Counted from the stretch's first letter, positions 35,438 through 44,952 are shown. The stretch: DNA of 64,000 nucleotides from RGIG3013 sp045538935 (GCA_045538935.1 JAZQEI010000006.1:62001-126000); one strand, 5' to 3'. Made by a program: numbers and translations. Notes: a model not told the origin generated them from the letters alone.

Positions 35438-36237
35438 TTGCTGGAACTCCTTTTTTCTGAACGCAATTGCGCAACGTTTGATAATATTAGCAAAATTAAA
35501 ACAGAAACAAAAATTAGGGAAGACAGAGCATACATATCGGGAGTTACTCGTTTTTTAGTCATGGCAAAAATTCTAATGGGTAGTGTTTGGAACGATGAAC
35601 CTGTTGTAAAATAACTAATTACAAAATCATCTAGCGACAATGTAAAAGCCATTACTAACGCCGATATAATACCCGAAGAAATAGAAGGCAGCACTACTTT
35701 GAAAAACGCTTTAGAAGGCGTACAACCTAAATCTAGCGCAGCCTCTGCTAAGTGTGAATCTGTTTGTCTTAATTTTGGTAATACCGATAAAATTACATAC
35801 GGTAGGTTAAATGTTATATGGGCAATAAGTAGGGTAGTAAAGCCTAAGGTGTTTTTGAGCCCTAAAAAATGTCCGACAAATATAAACAATAGCATCATAG
35901 AGATACCTGTTACAATATCTGGGTTCATCATAGGAATGTTGGTTGTTCCCATAACAACCGATTTTGTCCATTTTTTTCTTAAGGCAAAAATTCCAACCGC
36001 GGCGGCTGTGCCTAAAATAGTTGATATTATAGACGATAGTACCGCCAATAAAAGAGTGTTTTTTAATGCGGTTATAGTGGCACTATCGTTAAACAACTCT
36101 GCATACCACTTTAATGAAAAGCCGCTCATAACTGATGTGCTATTTGATGCATTAAAAGAGAAAACTACCATAACAAGTAGTGGAGCATACAAAAAGAACA
36201 TAATTAGGAAAGTATAAATACGAGATATCGACTTCAT
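35434..36237 (-). CDS. potC: Spermidine/putrescine ABC transporter permease PotC
   Basis: A 267-aa permease with six membrane helices and the EAA loop EAALDLGCTPSKAFFKVVLPSI that contacts PotA. The N-terminal FNASNSTSVMSGFSLKWY is typical of PotC. It overlaps potB and potD by 4 bases each, so the operon is translationally coupled. Confidence 0.94.
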   Translation of the reverse strand: MKSISRIYTFLIMFFLYAPLLVMVVFSFNASNSTSVMSGFSLKWYAELFNDSATITALKNTLLLAVLSSIISTILGTAAAVGIFALRKKWTKSVVMGTTNIPMMNPDIVTGISMMLLFIFVGHFLGLKNTLGFTTLLIAHITFNLPYVILSVLPKLRQTDSHLAEAALDLGCTPSKAFFKVVLPSISSGIISALVMAFTLSLDDFVISYFTTGSSFQTLPIRIFAMTKKRVTPDMYALSSLIFVSVLILLILSNVAQLRSEKRSSSK

Positions 36238-37055
36238 ATAATCATACCTCCGTCATCGTCGGCAAAGCGATTCATTACAGAAATGCTTATTAAAATTAAA
36301 ACCATTAAAACTAGTGATAGCGCAGCACCTAAATTATAGTTGTATGATATTTGGAACTGCATTTCTATAACATCGCCTATTAGCAACGATTTTCCGCCGC
36401 CCAGTTTTTGAGAAATATAGAATGTACTAACTGACGGCACAAAAACCATTGTTATACCAGATATAACACCGGGTAAACTTAACGGCATAATGACTTTTTT
36501 AAGCTTATTAAAAGAATTGCAACCTAAATCTGAAGCAGCTTCTAGTAGTGAATTATCTATTTTTGCCATAACGGTGTATATTGGTAATACCATATACGGA
36601 ATATAATTATAAACCATACCTAAAATTACCGCACCAGGAGTGTTTATAAGCTGTAATGGCTCAAAACCTAAAGAAGTAATAATAGTATTTATTATACCCT
36701 TATTAGACAAAATTGTTATCCAAGAATAAGTTCTAATTAGAAAGTTCATCCACATTGGAAGCATTATTAAGAGCATAAAAATGCTTTGTGAGCGTTCTTT
36801 CATTTTAGACATAAAGTATGCTAAAGGATAAGAGAGCAACAAAGATATTATTGTTGCTATAACCGCATACAAAATTGAAATTAAAAATGTTTCACCGTAA
36901 TTGCCCAAAGACAAAATGTTATCGAAGGTAAAAGCACCATTTTTATCGGTAAAAGCATAATAAGCAACCATTATTAGTGGAACAACAATAAAAATTGATG
37001 CCCAAACATAGTATGGTGCGGCTACAGCGCGGCTTGCAAAGGACCTTTTGTTCAT
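36234..37055 (-). CDS. potB: Spermidine/putrescine ABC transporter permease PotB
   Basis: A 273-aa permease with six membrane helices and the EAA loop EAASDLGCNSFNKLKKVIMPLSLPG. It is paired with PotC. It overlaps the potA stop by 4 bases. Confidence 0.94.
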   Translation of the reverse strand: MNKRSFASRAVAAPYYVWASIFIVVPLIMVAYYAFTDKNGAFTFDNILSLGNYGETFLISILYAVIATIISLLLSYPLAYFMSKMKERSQSIFMLLIMLPMWMNFLIRTYSWITILSNKGIINTIITSLGFEPLQLINTPGAVILGMVYNYIPYMVLPIYTVMAKIDNSLLEAASDLGCNSFNKLKKVIMPLSLPGVISGITMVFVPSVSTFYISQKLGGGKSLLIGDVIEMQFQISYNYNLGAALSLVLMVLILISISVMNRFADDDGGMII

Positions 37056-38194
37056 TCCTTTACTACCTCCGAATCGTTTTCTTCGGGGTCTGCTAATTTG
37101 TCAATTTCATCGCTGTACGAACTGTAGTCTCCATAAAGACCCGAATACTCAGATTTTTTCATAATGTGAATTGCGTCGGGATCAATATTAAGGCCAACTT
37201 TGTCGTTAACATTGGCAGATTCTGTGGTTTGAATCATCCATTTAAAGCCGCCAATATCAACAATAATTTCGTAGTGGACACCCAAGAATTTAATTGATGT
37301 AACAACACCGTTTAACATTCCTTTGTCTGCTGCTACAATATCAACATCTTCTGGACGAACAACTACATCTACGTGTTCGTTCTTTTCAAAACCTTTATCT
37401 AAGCAAACAAATTCTCTGCCGGAAAATGATGCTTTGTAGTCATCAATCATAATACCGTCAAGAATGTTGGATTCACCAATAAAATCAGCTACAAAGGCGT
37501 TTTTTGGCTCATTATATATATCTTGCGGGGAGCCGATTTGTTGAATTTTTCCTGAGTCCATTACTACAACAGTATCCGACATAGTAAGAGCTTCTTCTTG
37601 GTCATGTGTAACAAAAATAAAAGTAATTCCAAGTTCTTGCTGCATTTTTTTAAGTTCGGTTTGCATATCTTTTCGTAACTTTAAATCTAATGCAGCTAAC
37701 GGTTCATCTAAAAGTAAAACCTTAGGTTTGTTGACAACAGCGCGAGCAATTGCAACACGCTGCTGTTGACCGCCCGATAATGAATTTATATTTCGCTTTT
37801 CAAAACCAGATAAATTAACCAGTTTTATTATTTGAGTAACACGCTCTTTAATTTCATTCTCTTTTAGTTTTGCTATTCTTAAACCAAAAGCAATGTTGTC
37901 ATATACATTCAAATGTGGAAACAGGGCATAACGCTGAAAAATGGTGTTAACCTGCCTTTTGTAAGGAGGTACACCATTAATTACCTTGTCTTCGAAAATA
38001 ACTTCACCACTATCGGGCTCATTAAAGCCTGCAATAAGACGAAGAGTAGTAGTTTTACCGCAGCCGGAAGGACCCAACAAAGTGACAAATTCTTTGTCTT
38101 TAATGCTTAGGTTTATACCCTTTAACACTGGCTCCTCGCCGTCGAACGACACTACTACCTGTTTAAGTTCGATTATATTATTTTTTTCTGTCAT
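37052..38194 (-). CDS. potA: Spermidine/putrescine ABC transporter ATPase PotA
   Basis: A 380-aa ABC ATPase. Walker A GPSGCGKTT, Q-loop NTIFQRYALFPH, signature LSGGQQQRVAIARA, Walker B LLLDEPLAALD, and a C-terminal TOBE domain (about residues 270-350). The GGGGG ribosome binding site lies at the end of a long structured leader (see 38195-38362), so both transcription and translation may be regulated. Confidence 0.95.
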   Translation of the reverse strand: MTEKNNIIELKQVVVSFDGEEPVLKGINLSIKDKEFVTLLGPSGCGKTTTLRLIAGFNEPDSGEVIFEDKVINGVPPYKRQVNTIFQRYALFPHLNVYDNIAFGLRIAKLKENEIKERVTQIIKLVNLSGFEKRNINSLSGGQQQRVAIARAVVNKPKVLLLDEPLAALDLKLRKDMQTELKKMQQELGITFIFVTHDQEEALTMSDTVVVMDSGKIQQIGSPQDIYNEPKNAFVADFIGESNILDGIMIDDYKASFSGREFVCLDKGFEKNEHVDVVVRPEDVDIVAADKGMLNGVVTSIKFLGVHYEIIVDIGGFKWMIQTTESANVNDKVGLNIDPDAIHIMKKSEYSGLYGDYSSYSDEIDKLADPEENDSEVVKE

Positions 38195-38362
38195 TTAAGC
38201 ATCCCCCTTTGCGGACACAAAGTGCCGCCAAAACTGTTAAGTTCTGCGCGATACCCGTAAATTTCAGTTCACCGCCCCCGCAAAGAGTTTTTATAGTCGG
38301 ACATTAAAACGACTACAGCGGACACTCTAAATTTACTATAAGCACAGATGCATAAATATGTA
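38195..38362 (-). promoter_or_regulatory. Structured leader (riboswitch candidate) of potABCD
   Basis: The predicted transcript leader is about 168 nt on the minus strand. An upstream domain has GUAGUCG/CGACUAU (38316-38310 with 38299-38293) inside AGAGU/ACUCU (38328-38324 with 38288-38284). A downstream long-range stem CUUUGCGG (38285-38278) / CCGCAAAG (38213-38206) competes with a local hairpin GCGGCAC (38228-38222) / GUGUCCGC (38218-38211) just before the GGGGG ribosome binding site. An octamer GUGUCCGC occurs twice (38324-38317 and 38218-38211). No riboswitch class I know matches. Confidence 0.55.
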
Positions 38363-38368
38363 AGATTA

Positions 38369-38397
38369 AATATAGTTGCAAATGCTCTAAATGTCAA
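38369..38397 (-). promoter_or_regulatory. Sigma-A promoter for potABCD
   Basis: On the minus strand a consensus -35 TTGACA (38397-38392), a 17-bp spacer and TATATT (38374-38369). The start would be near 38362, well upstream of potA. Confidence 0.85.
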
Positions 38398-38460
38398 GTG
38401 TTTTTTGTGTTTTTTTGTCTATTTTCTGCAAAATTTTATTTAAAAAATATTAGAACTCTG

Positions 38461-38500
38461 TTTTGCTCTGTTTTTCTTTGTTTTGCTCTGTTTTTCTCGC
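38461..38500. repeat. Two tandem 20-bp imperfect repeats
   Basis: Copies at 38461-38480 and 38481-38500 share TTTTGCTCTGTTTTTCT and differ only in the last three bases. They lie about 60 bp upstream of the potA promoter and 70 bp upstream of the ruvC promoter. The rest of 38401-38560 is very AT-rich, with no gene. Confidence 0.75.
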
Positions 38501-38566
38501 AAATCACTGCTCTTAAATTATCTAAGAAAATTTTGTAAATTTTGAGCAAATTTTCAATAAAAATAG

Positions 38567-38595
38567 TTGCCCAATTACATTATTTATGGTATACT
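38567..38595 (+). promoter_or_regulatory. Sigma-A promoter for ruvCAB
   Basis: TTGCCC at 38567-38572, a 17-bp spacer and TATACT at 38590-38595 with an extended TGG. Confidence 0.78.
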
Positions 38596-38637
38596 ATAAT
38601 GAATTCTTGTTTGATTTTATATTAAGTAGGTGAGTTT

Positions 38638-39153
38638 GTGAGAGTTTTGGGTATAGATCCCGGCTATGCGATAGTAGGTTATGGTATTGTTGACTATGAA
38701 TCAAACCATTTTACTGTTGTAAATTTTGGCGCAGTAACTACACCTGCAGGTATGGAGTTTAGCAGACGCTTACAAAATATTTATAATGATTTATCTGAAC
38801 TAATTATTAAATATCGTCCAGATGCTTTATCGATAGAAAAACTCTTTTTTAATACAAACTCGACAACCGCTATTGATGTTGCACAGGCTAGAGGTGTTGT
38901 CTTGTTAGCTGCTGCAAACAATAATGTGCCAATATATGAGTATACGCCGCTACAAATTAAACAAGCTGTTACTGGGTATGGCAGAGCAGAAAAGACACAA
39001 GTTATGGAAATGGTACGGCAACTCCTTAATTTAAAATCGGTACCAAAACCTGACGATACTGCCGATGCTTTGGCTATTGCAATATGTCATGCACATACAG
39101 GTGGCTCTGTGTATTCAAAACTTTCACAATTGGTTAACGGAGGTAAATTATGA
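38638..39153 (+). CDS. ruvC: Holliday junction resolvase RuvC
   Basis: A 171-aa RNase H-fold endonuclease. The first catalytic Asp is in VLGIDPGYAIVGYG, Glu in LSIEKLFFNTN, and the final acidic pair in KPDDTADALAIAICH. The start is GTG with AGGTGAG upstream. It overlaps ruvA by 4 bases in a ruvC-ruvA-ruvB operon. Confidence 0.96.
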   Translation: MRVLGIDPGYAIVGYGIVDYESNHFTVVNFGAVTTPAGMEFSRRLQNIYNDLSELIIKYRPDALSIEKLFFNTNSTTAIDVAQARGVVLLAAANNNVPIYEYTPLQIKQAVTGYGRAEKTQVMEMVRQLLNLKSVPKPDDTADALAIAICHAHTGGSVYSKLSQLVNGGKL

Positions 39154-39746
39154 TTGCATCTTTAAACGGTAAAATTACATATGCCGATGCAAAATCGGTT
39201 GTTATTGAGTGTTCAGGTGTTGGCTTAAGATGTTTTTGCAGTCTTAATACACTTGCCGGTCTTCCTAAGGTTGGTGATAACGCTTTCTTGTTTACTCATA
39301 TGTCGGTTAAAGAAGATGCAATTGATTTGTACGGTTTTGCCTCTGCAGATGAGCTTGAGTTTTTCAAATTGTTAACAACGGTTAACGGCTTGGGTGCAAA
39401 AATAGCAATTTCAATTTTATCAGATTACACAACATCGCAAATTGCGTTATTTATTGCCGGTGGTGATGTTAAAGCGCTGACCAGAGCAACGGGTGTTGGC
39501 CCTAAGCTTGCACAGCGTATTGTTTTAGAGCTTAAAGATAAGATTGCATCGAATTCTTATTCTGCCGATTCAGACATTTCTGCTGCAGTTTCCGCAAGTT
39601 CAAACACAGCATCATCAGAGGCGGTAGCAGCTTTGGTTGCGTTAGGTTTTACACAGAGTGATGCATCTGTTGCAGTCGGTAAGACTGATACATCTCAGTC
39701 GGTTGACCAAATTATAAAACAAGCTTTAAAGTTATTATCAAGGTAG
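39150..39746 (+). CDS. ruvA: Holliday junction helicase subunit RuvA
   Basis: A 198-aa protein with an N-terminal OB-fold, two helix-hairpin-helix motifs (TTVNGLGAKIAISIL and TRATGVGPKLAQRIVLELKDK) and a C-terminal RuvB-binding domain. It binds junctions and loads RuvB. Confidence 0.96.
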   Translation: MIASLNGKITYADAKSVVIECSGVGLRCFCSLNTLAGLPKVGDNAFLFTHMSVKEDAIDLYGFASADELEFFKLLTTVNGLGAKIAISILSDYTTSQIALFIAGGDVKALTRATGVGPKLAQRIVLELKDKIASNSYSADSDISAAVSASSNTASSEAVAALVALGFTQSDASVAVGKTDTSQSVDQIIKQALKLLSR

Positions 39747-39755
39747 GTGTAATAC

Positions 39756-40784
39756 GTGCAAGATTTAGATTTTGAAAATCGGATTGTAGCTCCTGAATAT
39801 ACAGAGTTTGACGAAGAAACAGATGTGTCATTAAGACCAAAGCGCCTTAGCGATTATGTTGGACAGAAAAAAGCAAAAGAAAATTTAGACATTTATATCA
39901 AAGCTGCTAAGCTTAGAAATGAATCTTTAGACCATGTTTTGCTTTATGGCCCTCCGGGACTTGGTAAGACAACCCTTTCAAATATTATTGCAAAAGAAAT
40001 GGGAGTAAATATACGTGTAACATCTGGCCCCGCAATAGAAAAACAAGGCGATTTAGTTGCAATACTTACAAATCTATCTGAGGGGGACGTTTTATTTATA
40101 GATGAAATACACCGTCTTCCTAGAACGGTTGAAGAAATATTGTATCCGGCAATGGAAGATTTTTCGCTCGATATTATAATTGGCAAAGGTCCTGCTGCTA
40201 GATCTATAAGACTTGATATTCCACATTTTACGCTTGTTGGAGCAACCACACGTTCTGGTCAGTTAACCGCGCCGCTACGTGATAGATTTGGTGTATTACT
40301 GCGCTTAGAGCTTTATACACCCGAAGAACTTGCGCAAATAGTTACACGTTCTGCGGGAATTTTAGGTATAAACATTGACCCCGATGGAGCATTAGAAATC
40401 GCATCACGTTCACGCGGAACACCAAGAATTGCAAATAGACTTTTAAAAAGAGTGCGTGATATTGCTCAAATTGAGTACGACGGAAATATTACTGAATTAG
40501 TGGCACAAAAATCTCTTGAAAGATTTGAAATTGACGAATTAGGTCTAGATGAATTTGACAGACGGATGTTAAAAACAATTATTACTAATTATGGTGGTGG
40601 TCCTGTTGGACTTGATACTCTTGCTGCGGCGGTTGGTGAAGAAAGCATTACAATTGAAGATGTTTACGAGCCATATTTAATGCAAATTGGTTTTTTAACA
40701 CGTACTAATAGAGGAAGATGTGTAACCCCGGCCGCGTATAGACATTTAGAAATAGATATACCGGGTCAACAAACACTTATTTAG
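39756..40784 (+). CDS. ruvB: Holliday junction helicase subunit RuvB
   Basis: A 342-aa AAA+ motor. Walker A GPPGLGKTTLSNIIA, Walker B LFIDEIHRLP, sensor 1 GATTRSGQLTAPLRDRFG and a C-terminal winged helix (TRTNRGRCVTPAAY). The start is GTG with AGGTAGG upstream. It drives branch migration on RuvA-bound junctions. Confidence 0.97.
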   Translation: MQDLDFENRIVAPEYTEFDEETDVSLRPKRLSDYVGQKKAKENLDIYIKAAKLRNESLDHVLLYGPPGLGKTTLSNIIAKEMGVNIRVTSGPAIEKQGDLVAILTNLSEGDVLFIDEIHRLPRTVEEILYPAMEDFSLDIIIGKGPAARSIRLDIPHFTLVGATTRSGQLTAPLRDRFGVLLRLELYTPEELAQIVTRSAGILGINIDPDGALEIASRSRGTPRIANRLLKRVRDIAQIEYDGNITELVAQKSLERFEIDELGLDEFDRRMLKTIITNYGGGPVGLDTLAAAVGEESITIEDVYEPYLMQIGFLTRTNRGRCVTPAAYRHLEIDIPGQQTLI

Positions 40785-40802
40785 ACTTAGAAAGGTTTTT
40801 AA

Positions 40803-41687
40803 ATGAGATATTCAACCGATTTTAAAGATTATGAACTCATAGATGCAGTTGCTGGAAAACGTCTTGAACGCTGGAAAGATATTATTCTTATACGTCCAGA
40901 CCCACAAATTATTTGGGATGGCGAACATAATAGTCCTCTTTGGAACAACGCACACGCTGTATATCACCGTTCAAATAGTGGTGGTGGTTATTGGGAAACA
41001 CTTAAAAAAGTTCCGGATGTTTGGAGTGTAGATTATAAAGATTTGACCTTTAATTTAAAACCTATGGGTTTTAAGCATACTGGTTTATTTCCTGAGCAAG
41101 CTGTAAACTGGGACCTTGCAACCAAAATAATTAAGCAGTCTGACCGACAACTTAAAGTGCTAAATCTTTTTGCATATACTGGTGGAGCAACGGTTGCTTG
41201 CCTTAAGGCAGGTGCTCATGTAACACATGTAGACGCTTCTAAGGGTATGGTTGCTTGGGCAAAAGAAAATGCAAATATTTCTAACGCTAATACAGATAAC
41301 GTTAGATGGCTTGTTGATGATTGTTTAAAGTTTGTTTTAAGAGAAATTCGCCGAGGCAATAAATATGATGCGGTTATTATGGATCCACCATCTTATGGTA
41401 GAGGCCCAAATGGTGAAGTGTGGAAGCTAGAGCAGCAGCTCGGTGCTTTGCTTAGTGCTGTTGGTCAAATTTTAAGTGACGACGCAGCATTTTTCTTGCT
41501 TAATTCTTACACCGGCGGCCTATCGCATACAATTTTAAATTATATGGTAAAAACTTATATTTCAAAAGATTCTACCAGTATGGTTACTACCGATGAAATT
41601 GGTCTTAAAGTTAGCAAGAAAGACATAGTGCTTCCTTGCGGAAATACAACTATTTGGATAAATGAAAAATATGGACAACATTATTGA
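40803..41687 (+). CDS. Class I SAM-dependent methyltransferase (RlmI/K-like)
   Basis: A 294-aa methyltransferase. The SAM-binding motif I is LNLFAYTGGATVACLKAGAHVTHVDAS, and the catalytic motif is MDPPSYGRG. The pattern resembles the catalytic part of 23S rRNA m5C/m7G methyltransferases of the RlmI/RlmK group, but the N-terminal PUA domain is absent, so the target is uncertain. It overlaps the next gene and follows ruvB by 18 bp. Confidence 0.8.
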   Translation: MRYSTDFKDYELIDAVAGKRLERWKDIILIRPDPQIIWDGEHNSPLWNNAHAVYHRSNSGGGYWETLKKVPDVWSVDYKDLTFNLKPMGFKHTGLFPEQAVNWDLATKIIKQSDRQLKVLNLFAYTGGATVACLKAGAHVTHVDASKGMVAWAKENANISNANTDNVRWLVDDCLKFVLREIRRGNKYDAVIMDPPSYGRGPNGEVWKLEQQLGALLSAVGQILSDDAAFFLLNSYTGGLSHTILNYMVKTYISKDSTSMVTTDEIGLKVSKKDIVLPCGNTTIWINEKYGQHY

Positions 41688-42513
41688 AATTAAAAATTTA
41701 AACTTTGAATATTCAGATGAAGAAAATTCAAATACCGTTATTAATAATTTAAACCTATCAATACCTAGAGGTTCTTTTACAGTTGTTTTAGGTCACAACG
41801 GCTCTGGTAAATCCACATTGGCTAAGTTATTAAACGGTATGCTAAAACCTATAAGCGGAAATGTTATTGTTGATGGAATTGATACAACAGACGAATCAAA
41901 AGAAATAGAAATTAAACGTAGAGTTGGTTTGGTTTTTCAAAATCCAGATAATCAAATTATTGCTTCGGTTGTAGAAGAAGATGTAGCGTTCGGTCCCGAA
42001 AATTTAGGACTTAATCCATCAATAATTCGAGAGCGTGTTGATAATGCACTAAGTTCGGTTGGTATGACAGAATATGCTAAACATGCTACACACAAACTTT
42101 CAGGCGGTCAAAAACAAAGGGTTGCAATAGCCGGAATAATTGCCATGGAGCCCGAATGTATCGTTTTAGATGAACCAACCGCAATGTTAGATCCTAAGGG
42201 TCGAGCAGAAGTTTTAGAAACGATTCGAGCTTTAAATAAAAACAAAAATATAACAGTTGTGCTTATAACTCATTATATGAATGAGGCCGAGGGTGCCGAT
42301 AATGTTATTGTAATGAAAAATGGACGTGTTGCAATGCAAGGTACACCTAAAGAGATTTTTTCTAAATATTCTGCATTACACGAGTTTTCGCTTACAGTCC
42401 CTCAAACAACCGAGCTTTTATATGAGCTTAAGAATAACTCAATTTTAGTTGACGATACAGCTATAACTGTTGATGCATGTGCAGATGCACTTTATAAAGT
42501 ACTGAAAAAATAA
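41671..42513 (+). CDS. ecfA1: ECF transporter ATPase EcfA1
   Basis: A 280-aa ABC ATPase. Walker A GHNGSGKSTLAKLLNG, Q-loop GLVFQNPDNQIIASVVEEDVAFGPENLG, signature LSGGQKQRVAIAG, Walker B CIVLDEPTAMLD. It forms the energising module with EcfA2 and EcfT that is shared by several vitamin-binding S components such as RibU. An ATG at 41662 is an alternative start. It overlaps the methyltransferase end. Confidence 0.95.
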   Translation: MDNIIEIKNLNFEYSDEENSNTVINNLNLSIPRGSFTVVLGHNGSGKSTLAKLLNGMLKPISGNVIVDGIDTTDESKEIEIKRRVGLVFQNPDNQIIASVVEEDVAFGPENLGLNPSIIRERVDNALSSVGMTEYAKHATHKLSGGQKQRVAIAGIIAMEPECIVLDEPTAMLDPKGRAEVLETIRALNKNKNITVVLITHYMNEAEGADNVIVMKNGRVAMQGTPKEIFSKYSALHEFSLTVPQTTELLYELKNNSILVDDTAITVDACADALYKVLKK

Positions 42514-42528
42514 TGGAAGGAAACTGGT

Positions 42529-43395
42529 ATGTCCCACATTAAGGTTAACGGATTATCCTATACCTATTCTAACGATACCGCTTTTGCTAAAGCCGCGTTA
42601 AATAATGTTAGTTTTGAAATTAATAAAGGCGAAATTGTTGGTATAATTGGTCATACCGGCTCTGGTAAATCTACCCTTGTACAGCATTTAAACGGACTTA
42701 TTAAGCCGCAACCTAATACTGTGTTTTTAAATGATGTTGACATTATTAGTGACCCTAAAGCCTTAAAGTCTGTACGCTTTAAAGTGGGTCTAGTATTTCA
42801 GTATCCGGAATATCAATTATTTGAAGAAACCGTTTTTAAAGATATAGCATATGGTCCTAAAAACATGAAACTTTCTGATGAAGAAATTAAGCTTCGCGTT
42901 TATGAGTCTGCAAAACTTGTTGGTATAGACGAGGATTTGCTTTATAAATCTCCTTTTGATTTATCTGGCGGTCAAAAGCGCAGAGTAGCAATTGCCGGTG
43001 TAATAGCTATGGCACCAGAGGTTATTATTTTTGACGAGCCTACTGCCGGATTAGACCCGGTCGGCAGAGAAACTATTTTTAAAATGATCTATGATTACCG
43101 TAATTTAACAAACGCTACAGTTATTATTATTTCGCACAGTATGGAAGATATGGCACAGTATGCCGAAAGAATTATGGTATTGAATAATGGCGAAATCGCT
43201 ATGTTCGATAAAACTGATAAAGTGTTTTCAAATGTAGCCTTGTTAAAGCAAATTGGCCTTAATGTACCGCAAATAACCGAAGTGTTTTTAAGGTTAAAAG
43301 AGCTGGGTATAAATATTTCTAGTGAAATTTTTACTGTTAAACAAGCGGTGAGTGCCATAAAAGCATATATGAATGGCGGTGATTTGAATGATTAA
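42529..43395 (+). CDS. ecfA2: ECF transporter ATPase EcfA2
   Basis: A 288-aa ABC ATPase. Walker A GHTGSGKSTLVQHLNG, FQYPEYQLFEETVFKDIAYGPKN, signature LSGGQKRRVAIAG and Walker B IIFDEPTAGLDP. It pairs with EcfA1. The stop overlaps the ecfT start by 8 bases. Confidence 0.95.
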   Translation: MSHIKVNGLSYTYSNDTAFAKAALNNVSFEINKGEIVGIIGHTGSGKSTLVQHLNGLIKPQPNTVFLNDVDIISDPKALKSVRFKVGLVFQYPEYQLFEETVFKDIAYGPKNMKLSDEEIKLRVYESAKLVGIDEDLLYKSPFDLSGGQKRRVAIAGVIAMAPEVIIFDEPTAGLDPVGRETIFKMIYDYRNLTNATVIIISHSMEDMAQYAERIMVLNNGEIAMFDKTDKVFSNVALLKQIGLNVPQITEVFLRLKELGINISSEIFTVKQAVSAIKAYMNGGDLND

Positions 43396-44194
43396 AGATA
43401 TCACCTTTGGTCAGTATTTGCCGGCTAATTCATTAATTCATTCGCTAGATGCCAGATTTAAAATTGTTTTAACCGTGCTAAGCATTGTTTTCATTTTTGT
43501 TTGCAATAATTTTTATTCATTATTACTGGTATCACTTTATATTGTGGCTTGTATATTAATTTCTAAGATTAAAATAAGTCATTATTTAAAGAGTTTAAAA
43601 CCAATTATACCTATAATCATTTTTACTGCGTTGTTGAATATGATTTATACTTCTGGCGGTACAGAATATTTTAAATTGTGGATATTTACTATTTCGTCCG
43701 AAGGCATAAAACGCTCTGTTTTTATGAGTTTTAGGGTTGTTTTGCTTATACTCTCCAGCTCAGTTATGACCTATTCCACAACTCCCAACGATTTATCGGA
43801 TGCATTAGAAAGTATATTTTCTCCATTAAAATATATTGGTCTTGGCAATGCAGTTCACACAATTTCTATGATGATGACTATTGCGTTAAGATTTATACCA
43901 ACTCTTTTAGAAGAAACTGATAAAATTATGTCGGCACAAAAAGCTAGAGGCGCTGATTTTGAGTCTGGCAGATTAATAAGCAGATTAAAGGCACTTATTC
44001 CTATTTTAATCCCGTTGCTTATTTCTTCTCTAAGGCGTGCTACAGAACTTGCCGAGGCTATGGAGTGCAGATGTTATAATGGTGGAGAGGGCAGACAACG
44101 CATGAAAGCCTTTAAGTCCGGTATAAAAGATTACATGTTTACTTTATTTACTCTTTTGATTTGTGTAGGTATTATTCTTTTAAATATGTTGTGA
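43388..44194 (+). CDS. ecfT: ECF transporter transmembrane subunit EcfT
   Basis: A 268-aa membrane protein with about five helices. N-terminal SLIHSLDARFKIVLT and the two coupling-helix Arg motifs AQKARGADF and AMECRCYNGG are EcfT hallmarks that contact the ATPases. Followed directly by truA, the usual ecfA-ecfA-ecfT-truA order in Firmicutes. Confidence 0.94.
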   Translation: MIKDITFGQYLPANSLIHSLDARFKIVLTVLSIVFIFVCNNFYSLLLVSLYIVACILISKIKISHYLKSLKPIIPIIIFTALLNMIYTSGGTEYFKLWIFTISSEGIKRSVFMSFRVVLLILSSSVMTYSTTPNDLSDALESIFSPLKYIGLGNAVHTISMMMTIALRFIPTLLEETDKIMSAQKARGADFESGRLISRLKALIPILIPLLISSLRRATELAEAMECRCYNGGEGRQRMKAFKSGIKDYMFTLFTLLICVGIILLNML

Positions 44195-44202
44195 GAAAAA
44201 AT

Positions 44203-44940
44203 ATGGGAAAGAAAAAAATTATTATTAGTTTTGTGGGCACAAATTATCATGGTTGGCAGGTTCAAAATAACGCATTAACTGTACAATATGTTTTGCAAAA
44301 CGCTATTGAAAAGATGTTTAACCAGCGTCTTGATATTACTGGTTGTAGCCGAACCGATGCTGGCGTTCATGCTAATAATTTTTGTTGTCACTTTAAACCT
44401 AATACTAATATTCCAAATGAAGGTATAGTTAAGGGTTTAAATACACTGTTGCCAAATGATATATGTATTAAAAGTTGCGAAGATGTATCTGACGATTTTC
44501 ATGCAAGGTATAGTGCAACAAAAAAACAATATGTTTATAAAATTCATAATAGCTCAATAAAAAATCCATTTTTAGATAATCTTGCTTTGCGTTATGAAAG
44601 AGAAATAGATATAAATGCCGTTAATGAATTTTGTAAAAACATTACTGGTACACACGATTTTTATGGTTTTTCATCATCTGGGCGCACAGTTACTGATACC
44701 GTACGTACAATTTACGATTGTAGTATTATAAAAGATGGCGATATGTGCCTTTTTACTGTTACTGGTAATGGTTTTTTATATAACATGGTACGAATTTTGG
44801 TTGGTACTGCTTTGTATGTATCAGAAGGCAAGATAGATCCTAAGAAAACAAAAGATATTATATTATCTAAAGACCGTTCTCTAGCCGGCCCAACAGTTAG
44901 TCCGTGCGGACTTTATTTAAATGAAATTTATTATGAATGA
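44203..44940 (+). CDS. truA: tRNA pseudouridine(38-40) synthase TruA
   Basis: A 245-aa pseudouridine synthase. The catalytic Asp lies in GCSRTDAGVHANNFCCHF. N-terminal SFVGTNYHGWQVQ and C-terminal GNGFLYNMVRILVGT are typical. The ribosome binding site is weak. A longer frame starting inside ecfT is rejected for lack of conserved residues. Confidence 0.95.
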   Translation: MGKKKIIISFVGTNYHGWQVQNNALTVQYVLQNAIEKMFNQRLDITGCSRTDAGVHANNFCCHFKPNTNIPNEGIVKGLNTLLPNDICIKSCEDVSDDFHARYSATKKQYVYKIHNSSIKNPFLDNLALRYEREIDINAVNEFCKNITGTHDFYGFSSSGRTVTDTVRTIYDCSIIKDGDMCLFTVTGNGFLYNMVRILVGTALYVSEGKIDPKKTKDIILSKDRSLAGPTVSPCGLYLNEIYYE

Positions 44941-44952
44941 AGGTGAAGCATT

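Noticed and set aside
35699..36217. A 172-codon plus-strand frame opposite potC
   Set aside because: It lies antisense to an intact permease whose membrane helices and EAA loop are clear.
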